Below, piece after piece: positions 34,851 to 43,567 of a stretch of 64,000 nucleotides of DNA. The translations under genes and the position numbers were made by a program. The notes under the pieces are model-generated. The model saw only the letters and a list, made by a program, of their open reading frames with translations. It ran no database searches and was not told the origin of the DNA. Numbering within the stretch: the first letter of the stretch is position 1; each line of letters begins with the position of its first letter. This stretch comes from HXMU1420-2 sp034670145. GTDB taxonomy: Bacteria > Pseudomonadota > Alphaproteobacteria > Rhodobacterales > Rhodobacteraceae. Where the stretch lies: positions 288,467 to 352,466 of the forward strand of contig JAXMOA010000003.1 in NCBI GenBank assembly GCA_034670145.1, read 5' to 3'.

Positions 34851-35603
34851 TCAGTCCCCGAGCGGGCGGACCACCCCGATGATCGGTCCCAGAGCAAAAC
34901 CAGCATCGTTACGCCCCAGATCCGGCGCGTAGAGGCGCGAGATGTTTCCGTCCAGAAACAACGCATTCGGCAGGTTCAAACCCTCGCGGAACAAGGTCCC
35001 GAAGTCATGAAAGCTGACCGTATTGCGCGAAATCGCGAACACCACCTCTTGACCGTCCGCACTGGTGCCCACGCCATTGCGCACATAGCGCGACGTGCTG
35101 TCCGGCAGAAACCGCGGATGAAGCGCCCCGTCTATGACCAGCATCGGGCCCGATTGCGTCGCATAGTCACAGCGCGGTTTCTGCGCCAGAAAGGCCTGGG
35201 TTTCCATGACATCGGCCCGGCCCTTCCGGATACAGAAAATTCCGTTGGGCAACATGCCAAAGTTTCCCGGCCCGGCATTGGGAATCACCCGCATCCACTC
35301 GTGGCCCTGTTCGACATAATGACCCACCGGCGCGCGGTCATCGTGGTACATGCCGCCATTCATGGCAAAAACCAGCTCTTCGCCCTGATCCGCCAGGGCC
35401 CCGGCCAGGGTCGAGAAATGACCATAGACCTGACCCGCCTCAGGATCATTCCCCTGATAAAGGAACATGCGCATGTCAGTTTGGGACATGTCGAATCGGC
35501 AAATCGTATACCGGTTGTCCTCGAACTTTATGTTCTCGCAGGCCTGCACAGCAGCCGCCGGCGCCAAAAACAAGCCCAGCAGCACCGCGAAGAACCTCTT
35601 CAC
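34851..35603 (-). CDS. Phosphodiester glycosidase (NAGPA/DUF2233) family, secreted
   Basis: 250-residue protein with a clear signal peptide (MKRFFAVLLGLFLAPAAAVQA). The mature part has the NAGPA-domain motifs FAMNGGMYHDDRAPVG, QSGPMLVIDG and LFLDGNISRLY. Related proteins cleave phosphodiester-linked sugars or exopolysaccharide. It overlaps the rbfA stop by ATGA, so a periplasmic enzyme is translationally coupled to a ribosome factor, an odd but clear arrangement. Substrate unknown; the family call is good. Confidence 0.88.
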   Translation of the reverse strand: MKRFFAVLLGLFLAPAAAVQACENIKFEDNRYTICRFDMSQTDMRMFLYQGNDPEAGQVYGHFSTLAGALADQGEELVFAMNGGMYHDDRAPVGHYVEQGHEWMRVIPNAGPGNFGMLPNGIFCIRKGRADVMETQAFLAQKPRCDYATQSGPMLVIDGALHPRFLPDSTSRYVRNGVGTSADGQEVVFAISRNTVSFHDFGTLFREGLNLPNALFLDGNISRLYAPDLGRNDAGFALGPIIGVVRPLGD

Positions 35604-35995
35604 CGATCAATATCGCGGCGAACCGCGTCCTGCGACAGCATCCGCCGGGTTTCGTCCATCTGGTCAAAGGTTTCGTCCAGACGAAAGCGCAGATCTGGCG
35701 CGAATTTCAGCGCCAGCTTCTTGGACACCATGCGGCGCAGCTCATTTTTGTTGCGGGCCAGCAGCGCGATCACCTCGTCCTGACCAATACCGCCCAGGGG
35801 CAGCACATAGGCCGTGGCCACACGCAGATCCGGAGAGGTGCGGACCTCGCCGACTGTGATGGACAGGCGGTTGAGTTCAGGGTCGTGCACATCGCCGCGC
35901 GCCAGCACCTCGGACAGCGTACGCCGAATCAGTTCACCAACGCGCAATTGGCGTTGTGATGGTCCGGGTCCGTCATGAAACATGTTCTTGGCCAT
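35600..35995 (-). CDS. rbfA: 30S ribosome-binding factor RbfA
   Basis: 131-residue KH-fold protein needed for 16S rRNA 5'-end maturation and cold adaptation. GPSQRQLRVGELIRRTLSEVL and DVHDPELNRLSITVGEVRTSPDLR are typical alphaproteobacterial RbfA. Start taken as MAKNMF at 35995; an ATG three codons upstream (36004) is also possible. The C-terminus RRMLSQDAVRRDIDR extends past the core. Divergent from dapB; usual partners nusA and infB are not adjacent. Confidence 0.95.
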   Translation of the reverse strand: MAKNMFHDGPGPSQRQLRVGELIRRTLSEVLARGDVHDPELNRLSITVGEVRTSPDLRVATAYVLPLGGIGQDEVIALLARNKNELRRMVSKKLALKFAPDLRFRLDETFDQMDETRRMLSQDAVRRDIDR

Positions 35996-36079
35996 GGGAC
36001 CCATTTAAGCGCTTGGTGCCCCTTTGCCAAGGCGGGTCGGATTGGGTAGGGACTGCTGACGGAAAATGGAGGAATGCAC

Positions 36080-36892
36080 ATGTCCGACCTGCCAGGGATT
36101 GTCGTTACTGGGGCCTCGGGGCGAATGGGCCAGATGTTGATCAAGACCGTGAACGAAAGCGGGGTTGCGCGCCTGGTGGGTGCGTTGGAGCGGCCCGGGC
36201 ACGACTGGGTCGGCCAGGATGTGGGCGTTGCGATGGGCGGGACCGCGATGGGCATTGAGGTCAGCGATGATCCGCTGCCTGCTTTTGCCAAGGCGCAGGC
36301 GGTTCTGGATTTCACGGCCCCCGAGGCGACGCTGGCCTTTGCCGGGCTGGCAGCGCAGGCGCGGGCCGTACATGTCATCGGCACCACCGGCATGACGCAA
36401 GATCAGATCGCCCGGCTGGAACCGACGGGGCGCCATGCTGTGATCGTGCGGGCCGGCAACATGAGTCTGGGCGTCAACCTGCTGGTGCAGCTGACGCGTC
36501 AGGTGGCTGCCGCGCTGGACGAGGATTTTGACATCGAAGTGATCGAAAGCCACCACAACCGCAAGGTCGATGCGCCATCGGGCACGGCGCTGATGCTGGG
36601 CGAGGCGGCGGCCGAGGGGCGCGGCGTGGTATTGAACGAGGTGTCGGACCGGGGCCGTGACGGGATCACCGGCGCGCGCAAACGCGGCGACATCGGCTTC
36701 ACCGCAATTCGGGGCGGTGACATTGTCGGGGAACATGACGTTTTGTTTGCCGCAGCGGGCGAGCGCATTGTGCTGCGCCATCAGGCCACTGACCGGGCCC
36801 TGTTCGCACGCGGCGCGCTCAAGGCGGCCTTGTGGGGGATCGGGCGAAAGCCGGGTGAATATGACATGATGGATGTTCTCGGGCTGAAGTGA
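36080..36892 (+). CDS. dapB: 4-hydroxy-tetrahydrodipicolinate reductase
   Basis: 270-residue enzyme of lysine and diaminopimelate synthesis, reducing hydroxy-tetrahydrodipicolinate with NAD(P)H. NAD-binding GASGRMGQ is at the N-terminus and the catalytic/substrate loop is SHHNRKVDAPSGTA. RGGDIVGEHDVLFA and the C-terminal KPGEYDMMDVLGL are typical. The ATG at 36080 has GGAGG seven nt upstream, which favours it over the ATG at 36074. Confidence 0.97.
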   Translation: MSDLPGIVVTGASGRMGQMLIKTVNESGVARLVGALERPGHDWVGQDVGVAMGGTAMGIEVSDDPLPAFAKAQAVLDFTAPEATLAFAGLAAQARAVHVIGTTGMTQDQIARLEPTGRHAVIVRAGNMSLGVNLLVQLTRQVAAALDEDFDIEVIESHHNRKVDAPSGTALMLGEAAAEGRGVVLNEVSDRGRDGITGARKRGDIGFTAIRGGDIVGEHDVLFAAAGERIVLRHQATDRALFARGALKAALWGIGRKPGEYDMMDVLGLK

Positions 36893-36947
36893 TCCGAAGC
36901 GGGCCAGGCTGCGTATCAAGGGTATCCTGAACATAGGAGAAACCCTG

Positions 36948-37295
36948 ATGATACGTATCCTAGTTGCCTGTGGCCTGTTTTGCGCCAGCCCCGCGATGGC
37001 CGAGTTCAACCGGATCACGGACGAACAGACGTTCAAGCAGATCATTGCCGGCAAATCGCTGACACGTCCGCTGATCCGTTTGCAGGTTGCCCCGGATGGC
37101 TCCATCTCTGGCAAGGGCGGCACCAAGCCTGTTTCGGGGCAATGGCAGTGGCGGAACGGTTTTTTCTGTCGCGACCTGAACTGGGGCGCGCGGGAACTGG
37201 GCTATAACTGTCAGGAGGTGCGGACGGACGGGCGCAAGATCCGGTTCACCTCGGATCAGGGAACCGGTGACTTTGCGGATTTCAACCTGCGTTAA
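36948..37295 (+). CDS. Small secreted protein of unknown function
   Basis: 115 residues. A signal peptide (MIRILVACGLFCASPAMA) is followed by a compact domain with a GKxL start, an alternating glycine/beta pattern, and two cysteines in FFCRDLNW and YNCQEV that could form a disulfide. It resembles small periplasmic proteins common in Rhodobacterales, of the DUF995 kind by pattern; I cannot name it with certainty. ATAGGAG precedes the ATG. It follows dapB by 55 bp and may be co-transcribed. Confidence 0.75.
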   Translation: MIRILVACGLFCASPAMAEFNRITDEQTFKQIIAGKSLTRPLIRLQVAPDGSISGKGGTKPVSGQWQWRNGFFCRDLNWGARELGYNCQEVRTDGRKIRFTSDQGTGDFADFNLR

Positions 37296-37308
37296 GCCAA
37301 CCTGCGCT

Positions 37309-37347
37309 AAGCCTGTGGGGCCAGCTTCGTTTGGCCCGGTCAGGCTT
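37309..37347. terminator. Hairpin between convergent small secreted gene and SdhAF4 gene
   Basis: Outer stem AAGCCTG / CAGGCTT (37309-37315, 37341-37347) and inner stem GGGCCA / TGGCCC (37318-37323, 37332-37337). It lacks a T-run but is placed for bidirectional 3'-end formation. Confidence 0.5.
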
Positions 37348-37392
37348 GGGTTCGCTCACGCCTAGCTGCGGTCCTGGCGCGACGGGTCGGCT

Positions 37393-37620
37393 TCAGAAGT
37401 CGATTGCCAGGCCTTTATTCTCCCAATCGCCGTAGCGGACAGGCTCCAGCCCTTCGCGGCCGCCCAGTTCGGTGGGCAGTGCGACATGCTCGGCCTCGGC
37501 CTTGCGGCGGCGCTCTGCCGCTTCGGCCAGGGCGCGCTGGGCCGCTGGTGGCAGGTCGGGAGAGATCTGGGCGTCGATACCGGCATCTGCACCGGCGTGA
37601 TTGTCTGCTTTCTTTTCCAT
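37393..37620 (-). CDS. DUF1674 protein, SdhAF4-like succinate dehydrogenase assembly factor
   Basis: 75-residue protein ending in RYGDWENKGLAIDF, the hallmark C-terminus of DUF1674/SDHAF4. In mitochondria this factor binds flavinylated SdhA and protects it during complex II assembly; bacterial members are inferred to act likewise. The start at 37620 (MEKKADN) is preferred over an upstream frame that runs into rsmB. The middle is alanine-rich and helical. It is divergent from rsmB with 48 bp between starts. Confidence 0.88.
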   Translation of the reverse strand: MEKKADNHAGADAGIDAQISPDLPPAAQRALAEAAERRRKAEAEHVALPTELGGREGLEPVRYGDWENKGLAIDF

Positions 37621-37668
37621 GGCTGCTGATATACCTCGAATGTTTCGCAGAACAAGGGAAACAACCAT

Positions 37669-38952
37669 ATGTCAGCCAGCGCAACCGCCGCCCGTCGTGG
37701 GGCTGTGGCCCTGCTGGACCAGGTACTGGGTCAGCAGCGAATGTTGTCGGATGCCGTCGCCTCGGGGACGTTGGAGGATCTGTCGCCCCCGGACCGGGCG
37801 CGCGCCCAGCGTCTGGCCGCCGACACCCTGCGTGGACTGGAGCGCGCGGATCGGTTGTTGCAGCAGCATTTGCAGCGACAGCCGCCTTTGACCGTGCGCA
37901 ATGCGCTGCGGCTGGGCACGGTCGAGATGTGCCACGGGGCAGCGGCGCATGGCGTGGTGAACGCGATGGTGCAGATCATCGGCAATCATCGCAAGCACCG
38001 GTCGATGCGCGGTTTGGTGAATGCTGTTTTGCGCCGCATTTCGGAAACCGCCCCGGAAAAATGGGACAGTCTGCGTATTCCCCGCCTGCCAAAATGGTTG
38101 CGCAGCCGGTTGGTTCAGGCCTGGGGTGCAGAGGCCACTGGACGTATCGAGGCCGCCCATTACGCTGGCGCTGCGCTGGATCTGACACCGCGCGCAGAGC
38201 CTGCGGCGCTGGCCGACAGTCTGGGCGAAACGTTGGAGGCGAACGTGCTGCCCACGGGCTCGGTTCGGTTGGGGGGATCGCCGCAGGTGTCGGCCCTGCC
38301 CGGCTATGCCGAGGGCGCATGGTGGGTGCAGGACGCCGCTGCGGCGCTGGCGGCGCGGGCTTTGGCCACGACGCCGGGCGAAGCGGTTTTGGATTTATGC
38401 GCGGCGCCGGGCGGCAAGACCCTGCAACTGGCTGCGACTGGCGCGGATGTGACTGCGGTGGATATCTCGGCCGGGCGGTTGGCGGTGTTGTACGAAAATC
38501 TGGCGCGTGTCGGGATGAAAGCGCGGGTCGAGGCCGCTGACGGGCTCAGCTGGAGCGGCAGTTATGACGCGATCCTGCTGGATGCGCCCTGTTCGGCCAC
38601 GGGCACCATTCGCCGCCATCCGGACCTGCCGTATCTGCGCGATGGCGCCGGTCTGGCCGAGCTGACGGCGTTGCAGATGCGGATGCTGGATCATGCCTGG
38701 AGCTTGTTGCGCCCTGGGGGCCGGTTTGTGTTTTGCACCTGTTCGCTGTTGCCCGAAGAGGGCGAGGCCCAGATTGCCGCTGCTTTGACACGCCATGGTG
38801 ATATGGCGCTGGACACGGCCGCTTTGGCCCTCCCCGGGGTCGCGCCCGGTTGGATCGACCCCGAAGCCGGGCTGCGATTGCGCCCTGATTACTGGCCCAA
38901 GACCGGCGGTATGGACGGGTTTTTCATCGCTGCCTTGCGGAAATTGCCCTAG
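37669..38952 (+). CDS. rsmB: 16S rRNA m5C967 methyltransferase family (RsmB/NOL1)
   Basis: 427-residue SAM-dependent rRNA cytosine-5 methyltransferase. The N-terminal NusB-like RNA-binding domain (about 1-130) precedes the catalytic domain with SAM motif LDLCAAPGGKT, LLDAPCSATGTIRRHPD and the catalytic cysteine in TCSLLPEEGE. RsmB methylates C967 of 16S rRNA in E. coli. It starts the rightward block rsmB-heparinase-purH-lspA-bamF, common in Rhodobacterales. Confidence 0.94.
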   Translation: MSASATAARRGAVALLDQVLGQQRMLSDAVASGTLEDLSPPDRARAQRLAADTLRGLERADRLLQQHLQRQPPLTVRNALRLGTVEMCHGAAAHGVVNAMVQIIGNHRKHRSMRGLVNAVLRRISETAPEKWDSLRIPRLPKWLRSRLVQAWGAEATGRIEAAHYAGAALDLTPRAEPAALADSLGETLEANVLPTGSVRLGGSPQVSALPGYAEGAWWVQDAAAALAARALATTPGEAVLDLCAAPGGKTLQLAATGADVTAVDISAGRLAVLYENLARVGMKARVEAADGLSWSGSYDAILLDAPCSATGTIRRHPDLPYLRDGAGLAELTALQMRMLDHAWSLLRPGGRFVFCTCSLLPEEGEAQIAAALTRHGDMALDTAALALPGVAPGWIDPEAGLRLRPDYWPKTGGMDGFFIAALRKLP

Positions 38953-39018
38953 GGCGCAGATCGGCGGTGACTTGCTGCTCTGCACCCGCTATGATGCTGA
39001 CAAAGCGCCAAAGAGCGT

Positions 39019-40800
39019 ATGAGGCAGTCGCAGATGTCCATTGCAGTCCCCGCCGTTTCCCGCACTACGCGGGTGCTGAACCGAGTCTACGCTCGGTTGA
39101 GTGCGCGACAGCGCGCGGCCACAGGTTTTGTATCGCAACCCGAGCCGCGGACAGTGGGCAGTTTTGCCCGGGGTCGTCAGTTGATCGGCGGAAATCTGTT
39201 GTTTGCGGGCACGTTGATCGAAGCGCCGGACCATTCGCTTTGGTCAGTCGTGGCGCCGGATCCGGCCTATGAGGCTGATCGGCAGGGGTTTGGGTGGCTG
39301 GATGATCTGGCGGCGATTGGAGATCGCCAGGCGCGTCATCGGGCGCAGGCCTGGTTGCTGGACTGGATCGACACCTATGGACATGGCGTAGGCCCCGGGT
39401 GGACGCCGGACCTGACCGGGCGGCGGATTGTGCGGTGGATCAACCATGCGATTTTTCTGTTGCGTGGGCTGGAGCCGGAACAGAGCGCGCGGTTTTATCG
39501 CTCGTTGGCGCGTCAGACCTGGTTCCTGAACAAACGCTGGAAGGGTGCATCGCCCGGCCTGCCCCGGTTCGAGGCGCTGACCGGTCTGGTTTTTGCGGGT
39601 CTGTCGCTGGAAGGGATGGAGGCGCTGGCCGATCCCGCCGTGCGGGCGATGGACCGCGAATGCGACGGGCAGATAGACGATCAGGGCGGTCTGGCCACGC
39701 GCAACCCCGAAGAATTGCTGGATGTGTTCATGTTGCTGACCTGGTCTGCGGCGGCCTTGCAAGAGGCCGGTCGCGGCGTTCCGCTGGCCCACACCGCCGC
39801 GATTGAGCGGATTGCGCCCACGTTGCGCACCTTGCGTCATGCGGATGGCGGTCTGGCCCGGTTCCACGGGGGGGGACGCGGGCTGGAAGGGCGGCTGGAT
39901 CATGCCCTGGCGGCGAGCCATGTCACCCAGCGCAATGCGGACGGGCTGGCCATGGGATATGCGCGTTTGTCCGCCGGGCGCACCAGTGTCATCGTCGACG
40001 CCAGCGCGCCGCCGGTTGGCAGCGCCTCTTACAATGCACATGCCTCTACGCTGGCGTTCGAGCTGACGTCGGGGCGGCGGCCCTTGATTGTCAACTGCGG
40101 GTCGGGTGTCAGTTTTGGGGCCGATTGGCGCCGGGCGGGGCGGGCGACTCCGTCGCACTCCGTGGCCTGTCTGGACGGGTTTTCCTCGGCGCGGCTGGCC
40201 GAGCCACAGCCCGGCACCGGGCGCGAGGCACTGGTGGATGGGCCGGATTATGTGCCGATCGAAATGTCGGAGGCGCCGGATGCCCTGCGGTTTCAGGGGG
40301 GTCACAACGGGTATGTCGGCAGTCATGGGCTGACGCTGGCGCGGACGCTGGAGCTGACCTTTGACGGGCGGGCGATGGCGGGTGAGGATATGTTCCTGTC
40401 GATGGAGGAGGCCGACAAGAAACGGTTCGACCGCGGACTGGAGATGACCCAGATGGGCGGTTTCCGGTTTGACCTGCGGTTTCATTTGCATCCGGATGTG
40501 GATGCCTCGGTCGATCTGGGCGGGGCGGCGATTTCGCTGGCGCTGAAATCGGGCGAGATCTGGGTGTTTCGGCATGAGGGGCTGTATGATCTGTCGTTGC
40601 AGGCCAGTGTTTTGCTGGAAAAAGGCCGTTTGAAGCCACGCGCGACAAAACAGATCGTTCTAACCGGGAAGGCGATGGAGTATGCGACGCGCATTCGCTG
40701 GTCGCTGTCCAAGGCGCAGGATACCGCAATTGCCGTGCGGGATTTGAGCCGGGATGACAGCGACATTGCTGACACGCTGATAGAGGACCCCTATTCATGA
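39019..40800 (+). CDS. Heparinase II/III family protein
   Basis: 593-residue protein. An alpha-helical N-terminal part (about 60-290; GPGWTPDLTGRRIVRWINHA, FLNKRWKGASPGLPRFEALTG) precedes a beta-sandwich heparinase II/III domain (about 310-560; SYNAHASTLAFELTSG, GHNGYVGSHGLTLARTLEL). Family members lyse uronic-acid polysaccharides, but cytoplasmic-looking members like this one, without a signal peptide, beside purH are found across Rhodobacterales with unknown role. Its stop overlaps the purH start as ATGA. A second possible start is the ATG at 39034. Confidence 0.88.
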   Translation: MRQSQMSIAVPAVSRTTRVLNRVYARLSARQRAATGFVSQPEPRTVGSFARGRQLIGGNLLFAGTLIEAPDHSLWSVVAPDPAYEADRQGFGWLDDLAAIGDRQARHRAQAWLLDWIDTYGHGVGPGWTPDLTGRRIVRWINHAIFLLRGLEPEQSARFYRSLARQTWFLNKRWKGASPGLPRFEALTGLVFAGLSLEGMEALADPAVRAMDRECDGQIDDQGGLATRNPEELLDVFMLLTWSAAALQEAGRGVPLAHTAAIERIAPTLRTLRHADGGLARFHGGGRGLEGRLDHALAASHVTQRNADGLAMGYARLSAGRTSVIVDASAPPVGSASYNAHASTLAFELTSGRRPLIVNCGSGVSFGADWRRAGRATPSHSVACLDGFSSARLAEPQPGTGREALVDGPDYVPIEMSEAPDALRFQGGHNGYVGSHGLTLARTLELTFDGRAMAGEDMFLSMEEADKKRFDRGLEMTQMGGFRFDLRFHLHPDVDASVDLGGAAISLALKSGEIWVFRHEGLYDLSLQASVLLEKGRLKPRATKQIVLTGKAMEYATRIRWSLSKAQDTAIAVRDLSRDDSDIADTLIEDPYS

Positions 40801-42386
40801 CCGATCAACAGCCCGTTCAACGGGCCCTGCTTTCTGTTTCCGATAAAACTGGCCTGGTGGAACTGGGTCAGGCCCTGGTGGGCCATGGCATTGAGCTGGT
40901 CAGCACCGGTGGCACTGCGCGTGCGCTGCGCGACGCCGGGTTGGCGGTGCGGGATGTGTCGGAGCTGACCGGGTTTCCCGAGATGATGGACGGGCGGGTC
41001 AAGACGTTGCATCCGATGGTGCATGGCGGGCTGCTGGCGTTGCGCGACAGCGAGGATCATCTGGGCTCTATGCAGGCGCATGGGATCAGTGCGATTGATC
41101 TGCTGGTGGTGAACCTGTATCCGTTCGAGGAAACCGTGGCCAAGGGCGCGGATTATGACACCTGCATCGAGAATATTGATATTGGCGGGCCGGCGATGAT
41201 CCGGGCTGCGGCCAAGAACCATGCATTTGTGAATGTGGTGGTGGATACCGGCGATTATGCCGATTTGCTGGCCGAGCTGGATGCGGGCAAGGGCGCGACC
41301 TCTTTGGCGTTCCGCAAGGGGCTGGCGCTGACCGCCTATGCGCGCACGGCGGCCTATGACGCGGCGGTGTCGACCTGGATGGCGGCGCAGCAGGGCAATG
41401 GCGCGCCTCGGTTCAGTGCCACGGGTGGCACGTTGGCCCAGACCCTGCGGTATGGCGAGAACCCGCATCAGAGCGCTGCGTTCTACACCGATGGCTCCTC
41501 TCGTGCCGGGGTTGCGACAGCGACCCAGCATCAGGGCAAGGCGCTGAGCTATAACAACATCAACGACACGGATGCGGCGTTTGAGCTGGTGAGCGAGTTT
41601 GCGGCGGCGGATGGGCCTGCCTGTGCGATCATCAAACACGCCAACCCCTGTGGCGTCGCCCGGGGCACAACGTTGAAGGATGCCTATAAGCGGGCGTTTG
41701 ACTGTGACCGGACCAGCGCGTTTGGCGGGATCATTGCATTGAACCAGCCGCTGGATGAAGCGACGGCGCAGGAGATCACCGGCATCTTTACCGAGGTGGT
41801 GATTGCCCCGTCAGCGGATGAGGCTGCCCGGGCCGTTTTTGCCGCCAAGAAGAACCTGCGTCTGCTGACGACCGGGGCGATGGCGGATCCCACGGCTGCG
41901 GCGATGACCATTCGGCAGGTGGCTGGAGGGTTCCTCAAGCAGGACAAGGACAACGGCCATGTCAGCGTCGAGGATCTGCGCGTTGTCACCAAACGCCAGC
42001 CCAGCGAGGACGAGCTGCGCGATCTGCTGTTTGCCTGGAAGGTGGCCAAACACGTGAAGTCCAACGCCATTGTCTATGTCAAGGACGGGGCCACCGTGGG
42101 CGTCGGTGCCGGGCAGATGAGCCGCGTGGACAGCGCCTTGATCGCCGCCAGAAAGGCCGAGCGCATGGCCGAGGCCCTGGGCCTGCCGGCGCCGCTGACC
42201 CAGGGGTCGGCTGTGGCATCGGATGCGTTCTTTCCCTTTGCGGACGGGCTGCTGGAGGCGGCGGCGGCCGGGGCGACCTCGGTCATTCAGCCGGGCGGGT
42301 CGATGCGCGATGACGAAGTGATTGCCGCAGCGGACGAGGCCGGGCTGGCCATGGTTCTGACCGGCATGCGGCATTTCAGGCACTGA
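40797..42386 (+). CDS. purH: Bifunctional AICAR transformylase / IMP cyclohydrolase
   Basis: 529-residue enzyme catalysing the last two steps of purine synthesis. The N-terminal cyclohydrolase (MGS-like) domain starts RALLSVSDKTGLVELGQAL and contains STGGTARAL and KTLHPMVHGGLL. The transformylase domain has the catalytic Lys-His pair in IIKHANPCG and the YGENPHQSAA motif. Overlaps heparinase by four bases and lspA by one (TGATG). Length is standard. Confidence 0.98.
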   Translation: MTDQQPVQRALLSVSDKTGLVELGQALVGHGIELVSTGGTARALRDAGLAVRDVSELTGFPEMMDGRVKTLHPMVHGGLLALRDSEDHLGSMQAHGISAIDLLVVNLYPFEETVAKGADYDTCIENIDIGGPAMIRAAAKNHAFVNVVVDTGDYADLLAELDAGKGATSLAFRKGLALTAYARTAAYDAAVSTWMAAQQGNGAPRFSATGGTLAQTLRYGENPHQSAAFYTDGSSRAGVATATQHQGKALSYNNINDTDAAFELVSEFAAADGPACAIIKHANPCGVARGTTLKDAYKRAFDCDRTSAFGGIIALNQPLDEATAQEITGIFTEVVIAPSADEAARAVFAAKKNLRLLTTGAMADPTAAAMTIRQVAGGFLKQDKDNGHVSVEDLRVVTKRQPSEDELRDLLFAWKVAKHVKSNAIVYVKDGATVGVGAGQMSRVDSALIAARKAERMAEALGLPAPLTQGSAVASDAFFPFADGLLEAAAAGATSVIQPGGSMRDDEVIAAADEAGLAMVLTGMRHFRH

Positions 42387-42871
42387 TGCGGGGCGGCATA
42401 CTTCTCTGGACCAGTCTACTGGCGTTTCTGGCCGATCAGGCCAGCAAATACGTGGTTGTTCACGCCATGGAGCTGTCGCGGGTTCAGAGCATTGACGTGC
42501 TGCCGCCGATCCTGAATTTTCGCTATGGGGAAAACCGGGGGGTCAACTTTGGTTTGTTCAATGGCGATAGCGATGCCCAGCGTTGGGCCCTGATCGGGCT
42601 CTCGCTGGTGATTGTGCTGGTGGTGCTGGTCTGGATCCTGCGCAGCCGGGCAAGTTGGCTGATGCAGGTCAGCGCCGGTTTTCTGATCGGTGGGGCGCTG
42701 GGCAATGTGATTGACCGGGTGCTGTATGGATATGTGCTGGATTTTCTGAACATGTCCTGCTGCGGCATCAACAATCCATTCGTGTTCAACGTGGCGGATG
42801 TGTTCATCTTTGCCGGCGCAATCGGGCTGGTCTTGGCGGACACGAAACGCTCTGGTAAAAAGGCGGCGTGA
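42386..42871 (+). CDS. lspA: Lipoprotein signal peptidase (SPase II)
   Basis: 161-residue inner-membrane aspartyl protease with four hydrophobic helices that cleaves prolipoproteins before the lipidated cysteine. Catalytic aspartates are in GNVIDRVLYG and NVADVFIF; NFRYGENRGVNFGLF is the conserved first periplasmic motif. The start overlaps the purH stop. The next gene encodes a lipoprotein, which would be one of its substrates. Confidence 0.97.
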   Translation: MRGGILLWTSLLAFLADQASKYVVVHAMELSRVQSIDVLPPILNFRYGENRGVNFGLFNGDSDAQRWALIGLSLVIVLVVLVWILRSRASWLMQVSAGFLIGGALGNVIDRVLYGYVLDFLNMSCCGINNPFVFNVADVFIFAGAIGLVLADTKRSGKKAA

Positions 42872-42921
42872 CCTATGCATAAAAATATAGTAATAGCCGT
42901 TGAAATGGCAGGAGACGGACA

Positions 42922-43446
42922 ATGCTAGGCGTGCGGTTTGCCACGTGTATCGCGATAACCACGGTGATGGGGCTGAGCGCCTGTGCCGACAAGGGATTGC
43001 GGAATTTGAAGTCGACGGGCAATGGCCCGGACGAGTTTTTGGTGACGCCGACCAAACCGTTGGAAGCGCCCAAGGATTATTCCTTTTTGCCGGCGCCGAC
43101 CCCTGGCAATGAAAACCGTGTCGACAAATTCCCCCGCAAGGAAGCGGTTGCAGCCGTTGGCGGCAATCCCGCCAAGCTGGACCCGAATGCCCCCATTCCG
43201 GCCTCGGATGGGGCGTTGGTCAATACCGTCAACCGCAATGGGGTGGACCCCAATGTGCGCGAAACGCTGGCCGCGGAAGATGCCAAGTTCCGCAAGCAGC
43301 AGTCGCGTTTGTCCAGCATCCGCCTGTTCCGCGTCGATCGTTATAAGCAGGCCTATCGCAAAGAGGCGCTGGACCCGTTCGAAGTGGCCGTGCCTGCGCG
43401 ACGCTCGGGATTGGTGACGCCCTCTTCGCCGCCTTATGACGAATAG
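42922..43446 (+). CDS. bamF: DUF3035 lipoprotein, BamF-like outer-membrane assembly subunit
   Basis: 174-residue predicted lipoprotein with signal peptide and lipobox LSAC (about residues 18-21). The mature part is proline-rich and shows DUF3035 motifs (PDEFLVTPTKPLEAPKDYSFLPAPTPG). DUF3035 was proposed as BamF, an alphaproteobacterial component of the beta-barrel assembly machine. It lies just downstream of lspA and upstream of the M16 pair, forming an envelope-biogenesis group. Identity by motif, gene name from that proposal. Confidence 0.85.
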   Translation: MLGVRFATCIAITTVMGLSACADKGLRNLKSTGNGPDEFLVTPTKPLEAPKDYSFLPAPTPGNENRVDKFPRKEAVAAVGGNPAKLDPNAPIPASDGALVNTVNRNGVDPNVRETLAAEDAKFRKQQSRLSSIRLFRVDRYKQAYRKEALDPFEVAVPARRSGLVTPSSPPYDE

Positions 43447-43567
43447 CGCCTGGACCTCTGACATCTGACCCACGTGGGGCGTAATGTTCCTCACGTTATC
43501 GAGACTGCGGCTTGATTGGTGGGTCAGGCACCGTAGGTTGAGATCGTAATATTTTGGAGACCCTTAG

